DNA from: JAPLST01 sp964397565
GTDB taxonomy: Bacteria; Auribacterota; UBA3054; JAPLST01
DNA length: 64,000 bases
Reading direction: 5' to 3'
Assembly (NCBI GenBank): GCA_964397565.1
Contig: CAYNJC010000024.1
Location: 4,253-68,252 of the forward strand
Below are positions 33,729 to 41,970 of this stretch, in pieces. A program made the position numbers and the translations under genes. The notes under the pieces are model-generated. The model was given only the letters and a program-made list of their open reading frames with translations, was not told the DNA's origin and ran no database searches. Numbering within the stretch: the first letter of the stretch is position 1; each line of letters opens with the position of its first letter.

Positions 33729-34790
33729 TCAGCGACCGACCTGCGGCGCCTGGCACCGTTCAGCAAAGCCGCGCGAAGTGAAGAAGCCCAAGACGTTGGT
33801 GCCTGGCGCCGGTCGCACGATAATCAGACATTCCAGATTTGTCACGTGCTCCGCCAAGGCAATGGCATCGGTTGCCGGCATAGTGAACAATGCCGTGGAC
33901 CATGCATCAGCGCTGGTACAGTCGGGCGCCCAGGTGGTGACGCTGATCGTCTCGGTTTGCAGCGGCGTGCCGCTGCGCAGATCGATGATGTGCATGACGC
34001 TGTTGCTGCCACGCTGGTAGAAATTTCGATAGCTGCCCGAAGTGGAAACCGCGCCGCGCTGCATGGCAATAATGCGATCACGCAAGTAGGCGCCATCCAT
34101 GGCGTGCGCATCGGGCACTTGGATGCCGACATGCCACGTCTTGCTGCCGTCGGATGAAACCCGAATCTCGCCGCCACCATTGACCAAGAAGTTGGTGAAG
34201 CCATGCTGCAACAGTTGCTCTGCGGCCCGATCAACCGCAACGCCCGCCGCCATCGAGCTCAAGTCAACCTCCACGCCGGCAACCACGGTACTCACGGCCT
34301 GCTGTTCTGGCAGACGCACAAGCTTGTCCATGCCGCTGCGCGCGCGGGCCGCGGCAAGCTCGGTTGCATCAGGCACGCGATTAGTCTTGCCAGGGCCAAA
34401 GCCCCAGGCGCGAATCAACGGGCCGGCACAGACATCATAGCTGCCGCTGGTGTAGCGCCACAATTCCTGCGCGAAACGCAAGCAGTCCATGGTTTGGGTT
34501 GTGACGGGCACCAGCGTGCCAAGCCGGGCGGCGCGGATGCGTGCCACATCATTACTTGGCAAAAACCAACTCAACTGCTGCTCGACGTTGTCAATTGCGG
34601 CGAACGCGGCCTGCATGGCCCGCTGCACATCTACCGCCGCGCGCGGCATGGCCATCACCTGAATCTCGACGACCGTGGCCATGGCAAAGCGCTGCTCGAC
34701 GAAACGCTGCGGCCGCGAACAGCCGCATAACACGCTTGCGCTCGCGACGCACAATAAAACAGAGATCTGTCTGGTAACGCTATGGTGCAT
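33729..34790 (-). CDS. apbE: FAD:protein FMN transferase ApbE, lipoprotein form
   Basis: ApbE attaches FMN covalently to threonine residues of Rnf/Nqr-type proteins and related flavoproteins. The 353-residue product (start at Met91 of the longest frame, with AAGGA 5 bases before) has a lipoprotein signal ending in SVLCGC. Characteristic ApbE segments are FLVNGGGEIRVSSDG, MHIIDLRSGTPLQ and SADAWSTALFTM, the last carrying the metal-binding Asp. The flavinylated partner, for example an RnfG-like subunit, is not in the window. The 90-residue upstream extension shows no signal peptide and is not used. Confidence 0.9.
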   Translation of the reverse strand: MHHSVTRQISVLLCVASASVLCGCSRPQRFVEQRFAMATVVEIQVMAMPRAAVDVQRAMQAAFAAIDNVEQQLSWFLPSNDVARIRAARLGTLVPVTTQTMDCLRFAQELWRYTSGSYDVCAGPLIRAWGFGPGKTNRVPDATELAAARARSGMDKLVRLPEQQAVSTVVAGVEVDLSSMAAGVAVDRAAEQLLQHGFTNFLVNGGGEIRVSSDGSKTWHVGIQVPDAHAMDGAYLRDRIIAMQRGAVSTSGSYRNFYQRGSNSVMHIIDLRSGTPLQTETISVTTWAPDCTSADAWSTALFTMPATDAIALAEHVTNLECLIIVRPAPGTNVLGFFTSRGFAERCQAPQVGR

Positions 34791-35063
34791 TGAGTCCTTG
34801 TGGTAATCAGACTCACATTGTACACAATTCTCGACGGAAGAACATCCAGACATGAACGCGATTGCTCTCTGCAAGGGGGGAGCCACTTCAGGTGGTGACG
34901 CTGCGCGAGCCTGCGCCTTCCCCATGCAGGCGCGGAACGGCGTTCCGCGTGCAGCAGCACCTTCCGTCACGAAGTGCAACACGAAGCAAGCAACACCCGT
35001 TCCGGCCCTTAGCGTGCCCCCTGCTCTGCCATCGACCACGACGCTGCCCGCCCGCTGCATCTG
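34791..35063. other. Intergenic region between apbE and the next gene
   Basis: No coding frame with a recognisable start or family signature is present. The minus-strand open extension of apbE through this stretch is not supported, as noted under apbE. Confidence 0.5.
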
Positions 35064-35092
35064 CTTACATCTGCGTGCATATATGGTAGAAT
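35064..35092 (+). promoter_or_regulatory. Promoter of small secreted protein gene 35164
   Basis: CTTACA (35064-35069) and TAGAAT (35087-35092) are 17 bases apart with ATATATGG before the -10 box, the same form as the promoters of the other secreted-protein genes. Confidence 0.55.
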
Positions 35093-35163
35093 ATACTTAG
35101 CGAAGCGTTCGCACGTGATGCGGACGTCACCATTCACCCCTACGCGACCCGTAAGGAAGACCT

Positions 35164-35652
35164 ATGAAAACTCATATCATGTTGCTGCTGGTACTTGCCA
35201 CCATAATCATAGCCATTTCGCATCGCGCCAGCGGCGCCACATTGCTGTGGACCAACACGCTGCCCGTGAATGCCACTTTGACCGATCTGATGCCGGACGG
35301 CAAGGGCGGCGTGGTCATCTGCTATTCGCTTGTGACGTCCGCCTATATCCGCTATCTCGACAAGAACGGCGTCAAGCTCTGGGAGTCAATATTCTCTAGC
35401 GCCAGCGAGGCCTATGCCGACTACATCTCCAAAAAGCAGGTCATTGTGGTCGTATTCCAGTCCGGTCAGTTCGCGGCGTGGCAGTTCGAGCTCAAGACCG
35501 GCAATTCGCAGCCCATCGCGAGCGCCGCTGGCTCGGACTTCACCTTTGGTCCGGCGGTCCCCACGGCTAACAAGGACGCCAAAGGCTTTTTCCTGTTCCA
35601 ACGTGTCACCGCCACCAACGCGCGCGTGATCCAGCGTTACTCGTACAAGTAA
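35164..35652 (+). CDS. Small secreted protein of unknown function
   Basis: The 162-residue product starts at ATG 35164 after AGGAAG. A signal peptide covers residues 1-24. The remainder has GKGGVVICYSLVTSAYIRYLDKNGVKLWE, resembling single blades of PQQ or NHL-like beta-propeller repeats, but only two or three blades would fit. I do not recognise a catalytic motif and regard it as unknown. It could be a fragment of a longer propeller protein. Confidence 0.6.
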   Translation: MKTHIMLLLVLATIIIAISHRASGATLLWTNTLPVNATLTDLMPDGKGGVVICYSLVTSAYIRYLDKNGVKLWESIFSSASEAYADYISKKQVIVVVFQSGQFAAWQFELKTGNSQPIASAAGSDFTFGPAVPTANKDAKGFFLFQRVTATNARVIQRYSYK

Positions 35653-36834
35653 TCGGCTGTAGCAAGGTAGGGGAGCATTGCACTTGCTGGCCCAGCCGTT
35701 GCTTCAGTTCTGTGGGAGGGTCGCCGGCCCGGCGACCACCAATGTATCCGCCGATGCCGCAATGTAGGAGCGGCTGCCATGCCGCGAAGCTGCCGCCCCT
35801 GCCGCAGATGAAGGATTGCCTCTCTGAGTTGCCGCCACTGCAATGCGCGCCGGCGACGTCTGCGCCGTACCGCCCACGGCGGTAGGGTTGGGGGATGTTG
35901 CTGGCGACCAGCGCTGGAGCTGGCTTGGCCAGTCCCGCCATCGGCGGGATTGACAGTCAATGCATGCCCCTATTCTGGGCCGGCGAATCCGCCGGGCTGC
36001 CGCAGCAGCCACGCCGCCACGCAAGCGCCGCGCCGCAATCTGCTCCAGAGTGGGAGCGACCTCAGTGTCGCGATTCTTGCTTGTTGTGACCGTCGTATCG
36101 TCACAGTTCTGCGACGTGCGAGCCGCCGTGCTGGCTTGGCGAGTCCCGCCAGCGGCGTGGACCGCGAATCTGTTGCACCTCTGCGAAGGGAACGCCGATC
36201 TCCAGATCGGCTGAAGGTAGGTGCGATCGCCCGATCGCACCTTCTGCTGGAGCGCGCCCTGCACGCAACCTCCGGCATCTCTGCGGCACGATAAACGTGG
36301 CGGAACTTCGATTCTGCCAAAAGAGCGTTCGCGTCCTTAAGTCGACCTGCATGTGCTATCGGCGGGATCAACGGTCAATGCATGCTGCTGCTCTGGCCTC
36401 TCCATGCCATTCTGCCGCAAAGAAGATTAAGTGTCAATTGTTCACGCCTGACCCCAGTCCGCCCTGACCCCAGTCCGCCCCCGCCTGACCCCAGTCCGCC
36501 CCTGTTGCTTTGCGAAGGGAACGCCGATCCCCGGATCGGCTGAAGGTAGGTGCGATCGCCCGATCGCACCTTCTGCTGGAAGTCGCGCACATGGACCCGC
36601 CGACATATAAGTGGCACGCGCGCGCCGCGTTCCCCTCGGCGCTGACGTAGCGGCGCGGTAAACGTGGCGGAACGTCGATTCTGACCAAAGAGCGTTCGCG
36701 TCCTTAAGTCGACGTGCATGTGCTATCGGCGGGATCAACTATCAATGCATGACCCTACTCCGACCCCCAGTAAATAGGCCGAAAGAGCGCCTTAAGTTAG
36801 TGCCATTCATGCATGAACCTGCTCGGCCGGAAAA
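35653..36834. repeat. REP-like repeat field with duplicated blocks
   Basis: About 1.2 kb without a supported gene. Several 25-40 base imperfect palindromes of REP type are present, for example GGGTCGCCGGCCCGGCGACC, GGAGCGGCTGCCATGCCGCG, GGGAGCGACCTCAGTGTCGCG and GGTGCGATCGCCCGATCGCACC. A 70-base block at 36182-36251 recurs at 36511-36580, and a 93-base block at 36292-36384 recurs at 36659-36751. A third partial copy of the TCGGCGGGAT...TCAATGCATG part lies at 35941-35966. Many short open frames here are chance results of this repeat content. Confidence 0.75.
36449..36500. repeat. Three copies of CTGACCCCAGTCCGCC
   Basis: The 16-base unit occurs at 36449-36464, 36465-36480 and 36485-36500, preceded by GTGTCAATTGTTCACGC. 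Sequences of this style (TGTTCACGCCTGACCCC) often border REP-associated tyrosine transposase loci in other genomes, but no transposase gene is visible here. Confidence 0.7.
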
Positions 36835-37545
36835 TTACGCGGGAACAATCATACGGATATACATAGTTAGAAGAAATGGACTAGCAAAGTACACGTAATG
36901 TAGAAGTGAAGAAATCCGATTCAGCATTTTGTGGCGGCGCCTAGAACACCACGAATACGTAAAGAGAGAGCAGATCATTGTCACAGAATAGAAGAGAAAA
37001 AACAAGCAGAAAAATGTGAAGGAATCATGTTGGAATGAAACAGCAATGTACCAAACACACACAACTGGGCTCAGATACACGATGGTCAAACAGAACACTA
37101 TCCAGTCAAGTGGCCCACTCCGTGCTATAGGGCTTATGCTACTAATGAGCAAATTGTCCTTGCTTAATGAGCGTTCTGTCATAAGAAAACGATGCACCAA
37201 AACGTAGCACGCCATACCAATTGGAAATCCGGGAACAATCCAAAGGAGAATATCACTTACTAGACCGCCAAGGCTAGTGCTCCCGTGTATATAAGCGTGT
37301 TCCCTAGCCCAAATCAATATTACAAAGTAACTTATCATACATGCCAAGAAGCCAGATATGCCACAATTCACCATGCTCAAACGCGATGCGATTGTAATGA
37401 ATATATAGGGCACACAAGCCATTACTGACAGGAGAATACAAAACGCCATGTTATGTGGGTCTCGCTCATAGGTTAAAAGCACATAGAAGAACCATATAGC
37501 GAGCCAACATATTACTGCAAACACATACTCTATAATCGTCTTCAT
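36835..37545 (-). CDS. Orphan polytopic membrane protein in an A+T-rich island
   Basis: The 236-residue protein has six to seven predicted membrane segments, eleven cysteines and no recognisable family signature. A ribosome binding site GAGGAA precedes the ATG by 8 bases, which supports it being real. The codons are A/T-rich and clearly unlike neighbours (for example many ATA and TTA codons), and the island 36780-37580 is flanked by repeats on both sides. I infer recent horizontal acquisition. It could be part of a small immunity or transport function, but no neighbouring gene supports either. Confidence 0.65.
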   Translation of the reverse strand: MKTIIEYVFAVICWLAIWFFYVLLTYERDPHNMAFCILLSVMACVPYIFITIASRLSMVNCGISGFLACMISYFVILIWAREHAYIHGSTSLGGLVSDILLWIVPGFPIGMACYVLVHRFLMTERSLSKDNLLISSISPIARSGPLDWIVFCLTIVYLSPVVCVWYIAVSFQHDSFTFFCLFFLFYSVTMICSLFTYSWCSRRRHKMLNRISSLLHYVYFASPFLLTMYIRMIVPA

Positions 37546-37771
37546 TTTATAAATTCCTCAGGAGCGGATTAGGGTCATGCAATGACAGTTGACAGATGTG
37601 CAAGCGTTTGCAGATGCCGGCGCAGACGCGCATGGGTGCGCTGTGCTGCTGGCGTTCGCGTTGTGCAAATAGAATTCACGCGTGCCAGGATTGCCGCGTT
37701 TGCTCACGCGGTACCGCATAGCGGGCGCGGAATGTTAATGGTCATTGCATGGCACTCCATTTGAGGGCTAC

Positions 37772-37903
37772 GGTCGCTGAGGCCAGCGCCCCTCCCGAAG
37801 CAAAGGCCGCTGAGGCCAGCGCCCCTCCCGCAGCAAAGGTCGCTGAGGCCAGCGCCCCTCCCGCAGCAAAGGTCGCTGAGGCCAGCGACCCTCCCGAAGC
37901 AAC
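37772..37903. repeat. Minisatellite: four 33-bp tandem units
   Basis: Four consecutive units of 33 bases start with GGTCGCTGAGGCCAGCGCCC and differ by a few positions. Each unit can form a CGCTG/CAGCG hairpin. A short frame through it would encode EASAPPxAKVA-type repeats, but there is no convincing start or downstream gene, so I treat it as noncoding. Confidence 0.85.
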
Positions 37904-38006
37904 TGGCTCGGAAATTGTCAATGGTACATTGTAAATCGCAAATCAGCATTTGCCTAGCATGGCAGATTGGGTGCGATTCGTCAAGCCGGGGCTGGCCAGA
38001 TATGAC

Positions 38007-38030
38007 AAAGGCCGGCGTACGCCGGCCTTT
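38007..38030 (-). terminator. Perfect 24-base palindrome behind PEP-CTERM gene
   Basis: AAAGGCCGGCGT and ACGCCGGCCTTT form a perfect stem. It lies 28 bases after the stop of the minus-strand gene at 38058. The T run after it is short (TTTGT), so it is a weak terminator or a REP-like stem. Confidence 0.6.
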
Positions 38031-38057
38031 GTTGGAGCAGCAGCAGTCGCTACGAAA

Positions 38058-39914
38058 TCACTTGCGGCGCAGCAAACCCAAGCCGGCCAGCAATGCGAGC
38101 AGCATGGCGGGTTCCGGCACCGGCGCGCCCACTTCAATGTACTGATTGCCGGGCACCAAGCTGTAATTCACTTGCGGCGCAGGGCCATAGCCATTGACAT
38201 CGCCGTTGATGCCGGGCAACGATTGATTGACAATATTGCTCTGATTCCAATCGAAGAGAATGGCTTGAATGCGGACGGTCGCACCGACGATCAGGTTGGA
38301 ATAAACGAGCGTGTCCAAGTCGAGGTAGCAGTCGAAGCCGGTATTGGCTTCCGGCGGCGTGGCGGCGGTGTTATTGTCGTTGAACGCGACCACATCGGCA
38401 GCGGCGCCATTGACAATCCGCTGGAACGGATTGAAGATGCTGGTCCACTCGGTCTTGGTGCCCCAATACCATTCCTGGTTTTCGTTGATGTGATAGACAT
38501 TCACCCAGCAATCGCCGGGGTTGTTGATCGAGAGCAGCACGGCCTTGTCGGGCGTGAAGTCGGTATCGAAGGTCAGCCCGGCCAGATTCTGCAGCTTGGC
38601 GGGTGAACCAGCGGTGATCAGCGGCATGACATTCGAGCCGACCGCATAGTCGGTGTCAATAAATACGCCCAGGGTGCGATCGCTGGTGCCGGTGGTCATG
38701 TTGCCGCACACACCGATGTACAAGCGGCTACCATCGGGATAGGCCATGATGCGCTCGAGTTGCGCGCCGTCGCCCGGCACGGCCGCGCGGCCCCATTGGC
38801 TGGCGGGCGTGTCCTGGACCACATTGGTGTCCGCGCCGGCGAACGCATTGGTAATGTCCAGACCGTTGATGTCCGTGGCAGGATACACCTTGACGGTGCC
38901 GACAGCGGAGGTCAGGACTTGTCCGCCGGCATCGCTGCCCACCAAGGTGACCGGATACGCGCCGGGCACCAGGTAATTGTAGTCAAAGGCCGTTACATTG
39001 GTGGTGAAGCCATCGCCCATGTTCCATTCGACAGTGTACGGCGGGGTGCCGCCGCTGACCGTAGCGTTGCAGGTCACCGGCCCGCTTTGCGCAAACAGGG
39101 TGTACTTGCTGACCGAGCCGGCGACTTGGATGTTCGTATCAATGCCGGGAATGATGATGGTCATGAATTGATTGCCGGGAATGAGGGACGCGTCATGTTG
39201 AACGGACGGGCTGCTGATCCAGTAATTGGTGTCGCCGCCGGTGTTCGCCAAGGTCTGATTGTTGGCCCACGTGCCGTCATTGCCGGTCAGCACGACCATG
39301 ACATTGACGGTCGGACTGACATTGGCGAGATCGGCATAGGGAATGGCAATTTCAATACCCTCGCTGGCAGTATTGGTCTGCTCGAGTGCAAGCGCCACCG
39401 GCATGAACGCGCCGAGGATGAGGTTGCCATTGGTCGTCACACTACTGGCGTTGGCAATATCGCCCAGGCCGCCCAAGTAGGTGCGATTATCGGCGACGAT
39501 ATTTTCGAGCGCCGGCCACGCGGAACTGCGGCCACCGGCGACCCGCACCGCAATCAGGCGGTCGGGCGTGAAGTCCGTGTCAAAAGTCAGGCCGGCCATG
39601 CCGGCGGAGATGGCATCGGGCATGGTCAGCCCGCTGGGCATCACATTCGAGCCAGTGCCCGGATTGCCGTCAATGATGAAACCGACGGCGTTGCCATCGG
39701 CGATGCTGGGAATGCCGACCAAGAGGTGCGTGGCGTTGGTGTCGAGGTAGCAGGCCAAAATGGAATTGTTCTGGCCCCAGGAGGATTCGACATCCTGGTA
39801 CGTGACCCAGGGTGCGTTGGCGAAATCGCCGGTGATGTTCTGGCCGTCAATCGTGATGGCCAAGGTGATGAGCGGCAGGTAGAGACAGAATAGCAGGGTG
39901 AGCAACATTTTCAT
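38058..39914 (-). CDS. Secreted PEP-CTERM protein with PKD-like domain
   Basis: From the start at 39914, supported by GAGGA 5 bases before, the product has 618 residues. A signal peptide covers roughly residues 1-24. Two similar modules (each with D(T/S)DFTPDKAVLLSI/DRLIAVRV segments and GSNVMP) flank a PKD-like domain with NATVSGGTPPYTVEWNMGDG and VPGAYPVTLVGSDAGGQ. The tail ends PEPAMLLALLAGLGLLRRK, the PEP-CTERM sorting signal. The repeat pairs resemble domains that bind polysaccharide in secreted proteins of this group, but no ligand is known. A promoter with ATATGC lies upstream at 39997-40025. Confidence 0.85.
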   Translation of the reverse strand: MKMLLTLLFCLYLPLITLAITIDGQNITGDFANAPWVTYQDVESSWGQNNSILACYLDTNATHLLVGIPSIADGNAVGFIIDGNPGTGSNVMPSGLTMPDAISAGMAGLTFDTDFTPDRLIAVRVAGGRSSAWPALENIVADNRTYLGGLGDIANASSVTTNGNLILGAFMPVALALEQTNTASEGIEIAIPYADLANVSPTVNVMVVLTGNDGTWANNQTLANTGGDTNYWISSPSVQHDASLIPGNQFMTIIIPGIDTNIQVAGSVSKYTLFAQSGPVTCNATVSGGTPPYTVEWNMGDGFTTNVTAFDYNYLVPGAYPVTLVGSDAGGQVLTSAVGTVKVYPATDINGLDITNAFAGADTNVVQDTPASQWGRAAVPGDGAQLERIMAYPDGSRLYIGVCGNMTTGTSDRTLGVFIDTDYAVGSNVMPLITAGSPAKLQNLAGLTFDTDFTPDKAVLLSINNPGDCWVNVYHINENQEWYWGTKTEWTSIFNPFQRIVNGAAADVVAFNDNNTAATPPEANTGFDCYLDLDTLVYSNLIVGATVRIQAILFDWNQSNIVNQSLPGINGDVNGYGPAPQVNYSLVPGNQYIEVGAPVPEPAMLLALLAGLGLLRRK

Positions 39915-39996
39915 GACGATCCTCATGCGCGAGTGATTATCCGAGGCCCGTGCCGGGCAGCCCGACACCGCAAAAGCCTCTATTCGTAACGTTATC

Positions 39997-40025
39997 AGTA
40001 TAGCATATTGCGCCACCAAATGCAA
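39997..40025 (-). promoter_or_regulatory. Promoter of PKD/PEP-CTERM gene
   Basis: On the minus strand TTGCAT (40020-40025) and TATACT (39997-40002) are 17 bases apart with AATATGC before the -10 box. Confidence 0.75.
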
Positions 40026-40089
40026 GTGGGCAGCATGCCGACGGTGGCAGGCAGCGCGTCGGTGCGGCGGGGGTTAGGGTTCAGGAGAA

Positions 40090-40117
40090 ATGATGAATGA
40101 TGAGTGATGAATGATGA
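40090..40117. repeat. Short tandem repeat TGATGAA/TGATGAG
   Basis: Four units of a 7-base repeat occur here. The complementary CATGATTCATCATTC 40 bases later could pair with it. The rest of 40026-40318 holds no supported gene. Confidence 0.8.
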
Positions 40118-40318
40118 GTGTTCAGCACGCAGCATTCATTGTGTTTCAGTTCATGATTCATCATTCGGAGTTTAGGGGGAAGATGCAGCGGAATGGCCAA
40201 TAGTACTTTTTTCGCAACGAAACATATTATGGTGCAGCAGTTAATTAATTTGTTCGGCGCGAACAGATTATTGGATTGCGTCAAGCAATTCTTTGCGCAG
40301 AAGAGCAGGCGTGACCGA

Positions 40319-41155
40319 TCAGCACAATGGAATATGCTGCGCGGTGCAGACGGCTTTCAAGGCCGTGACCGCCGTGGCAAACAAGGCCGGGCCAGTGAAG
40401 CCCTGGAACTGGCCGGCGACCGACAAATGCGGTTCGAGCGAGAGATAGCCGCGATAGCCGCTGGCATAGGCGTCGCGGAGGATTTCAGGGATATGACCGT
40501 CGCCCTGGCCGGCCGGCACAATGGTGCCGTCCGCCATCCGGGCGTCCTTGATGTGCAGATGGACCACAAAGGGCTTGAGCAGCTGCCACGCCGGCCACGG
40601 GTCGTCCTTGGCCACCACAAAATTGGCAAAATCAAACACCGCCTTCAATTTGGGTGAAGCAATGGTCTGCAGCAGATCCAGGCATTCGGCCGGATGCTCG
40701 CCGAAAATGTTGGCCTCGTTTTCGTGCACGAGGACGGGCGTGTACGCGGCGGCATACTCAACTTTGGCGCGCATACGGCGCATGACTTCGTCACGATGCT
40801 TGGTGATCAAATCGCGGTGTGATTCGCCGCGGGCGGGATAGTAGCTGAAAATGCGCACAAAGGGCGCGGCGAAGAATTCGGCCAGCGCAAGCGCATGTTT
40901 GAAGCGCTCGAAGTGCGGCGCGAACGGCTCGTCAATGCGAATTTTGCCGATCGGTGAGCCGATGCTGACGACGGACATGCCGTTGGCGGCCAGCGCATCT
41001 TTTATGCGCGACCGCAATGCGTCATCGAAATCCAGCACATTTATTTCATCAACGCCGCGTAGTTCAATGGCGCGCACGCCGTTATTCAGACAGTGTTCAA
41101 TCTGGGCGTCGAGCGCGGGGGCGATCTCGTCGGCGAAAGCGGCTAGGCGGAGCAC
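40319..41155 (-). CDS. Sugar phosphate isomerase/epimerase-like TIM-barrel protein (second)
   Basis: The 278-residue protein belongs to the xylose isomerase-like/AP-endonuclease 2-like TIM barrel clan: LAAFADEIAPALDAQIEHCLNNG, HENEANIFGEHPAECLDLL, KAVFDFANF and VHLHIKDARMADG are typical strands and metal-binding loops (E, D, H, E order). Members epimerise or isomerise sugars and inosose. It overlaps the next isomerase by 13 bases and both follow the Gfo/Idh oxidoreductase, a usual combination for sugar or inositol catabolism or for sugar modification. The substrate is not identifiable. Confidence 0.8.
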   Translation of the reverse strand: MLRLAAFADEIAPALDAQIEHCLNNGVRAIELRGVDEINVLDFDDALRSRIKDALAANGMSVVSIGSPIGKIRIDEPFAPHFERFKHALALAEFFAAPFVRIFSYYPARGESHRDLITKHRDEVMRRMRAKVEYAAAYTPVLVHENEANIFGEHPAECLDLLQTIASPKLKAVFDFANFVVAKDDPWPAWQLLKPFVVHLHIKDARMADGTIVPAGQGDGHIPEILRDAYASGYRGYLSLEPHLSVAGQFQGFTGPALFATAVTALKAVCTAQHIPLC

Positions 41156-41916
41156 AAGGTTGTGGTGATATAGTTGAAGCTCTTCTTGAGCGAATCGAAC
41201 GGGTCACCCGGGCAGGTATCCTGTTCGACACAGAACCATTGGCAGCCGGAGTTTTCGGCGGCGGTGATGATGCGTTGCCAATCGAGATTGCCACAGCCAA
41301 TCTCGGCGAAAGAGATTTTGTTTTCGCGGGTGATCACGAAATCTTTCATGTGCAGAATTGGCAACCGATTGTGTAAATACGTGCACCAAGCCACCGGGTC
41401 GCCGCCGCCATATTGCACCCAATACGTGTCGGGCTCGCCTTGCAGGTAACGCGGATCAGTTTCCTCGAAGATGACTTGCAGCGCGGGCTTGCCGCCGACA
41501 CGTTTGAACTCGATGTGATGGTTGTGATAGCACAAGACGCAGCCGTTGTCATACAGCACTTTGCCGGCCGCGTTCAGTTTCTTGGCCAGTTCCTTCACGT
41601 TTTCAAGCGTGTCGCAGGGATAGCCGCCGGGATACGGATACGCGGTAATGGTGCAGCCATAGGCCTTCAGGAGTTTGACCACGGCGAGCGGCTCATTGAG
41701 AATCAGGTTGCTGTCCTCATGCGTGGCGCAGCAGACCAGGCCGGTATCGTTAAGCATGCCGACCAGCGTGGCCGGTTCGATCGGACCCAGGCCGCTCAAT
41801 TGCACGGCCTGGTAGCCAATGTTTTTGAGCTTCTTGAGGGAGGCGGCGATAGCCGCCGGCGTGGTGAGAAAATCGCGGACGGTGTACAACTGGGCGGCAA
41901 TGTGGGGTGTTTTCAT
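41143..41916 (-). CDS. Sugar phosphate isomerase/epimerase-like TIM-barrel protein (first)
   Basis: The 257-residue protein also belongs to the xylose isomerase-like TIM-barrel family, with AAQLYTVRDFLTTP at the start, VLCYHNHHIEFKRV as a metal-binding His/Glu loop and LPILHMKDF late in the barrel. It is related in fold but not closely in sequence to the second isomerase. Family members include inosose dehydratase and hydroxypyruvate isomerase. Gene order dehydrogenase - isomerase - isomerase suggests sequential steps on one sugar. Confidence 0.82.
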   Translation of the reverse strand: MKTPHIAAQLYTVRDFLTTPAAIAASLKKLKNIGYQAVQLSGLGPIEPATLVGMLNDTGLVCCATHEDSNLILNEPLAVVKLLKAYGCTITAYPYPGGYPCDTLENVKELAKKLNAAGKVLYDNGCVLCYHNHHIEFKRVGGKPALQVIFEETDPRYLQGEPDTYWVQYGGGDPVAWCTYLHNRLPILHMKDFVITRENKISFAEIGCGNLDWQRIITAAENSGCQWFCVEQDTCPGDPFDSLKKSFNYITTTLCSA

Positions 41917-41970
41917 TACAGAATAAGGTCTAAGGTTTTAGGTTTTAGGTTTTGGGAGTCAGCAAAGAAA

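Noticed and set aside
34791..35060. 90-residue N-terminal extension of ApbE
   Set aside because: The lipoprotein signal and the Shine-Dalgarno sequence start at 34790. The extension has no signal peptide and is an open stretch by chance.
35700..36370. Several overlapping small frames in the repeat field
   Set aside because: They change from frame to frame, cross the palindromic repeats and have no start signals.
37749..37934. Short protein with EASAPPxAKVA repeats, or alternatively a CRISPR-like array
   Set aside because: The repeats are directly adjacent without spacers, so it is not CRISPR. No ribosome binding site or conserved flank supports a protein; it is a 33-bp minisatellite.
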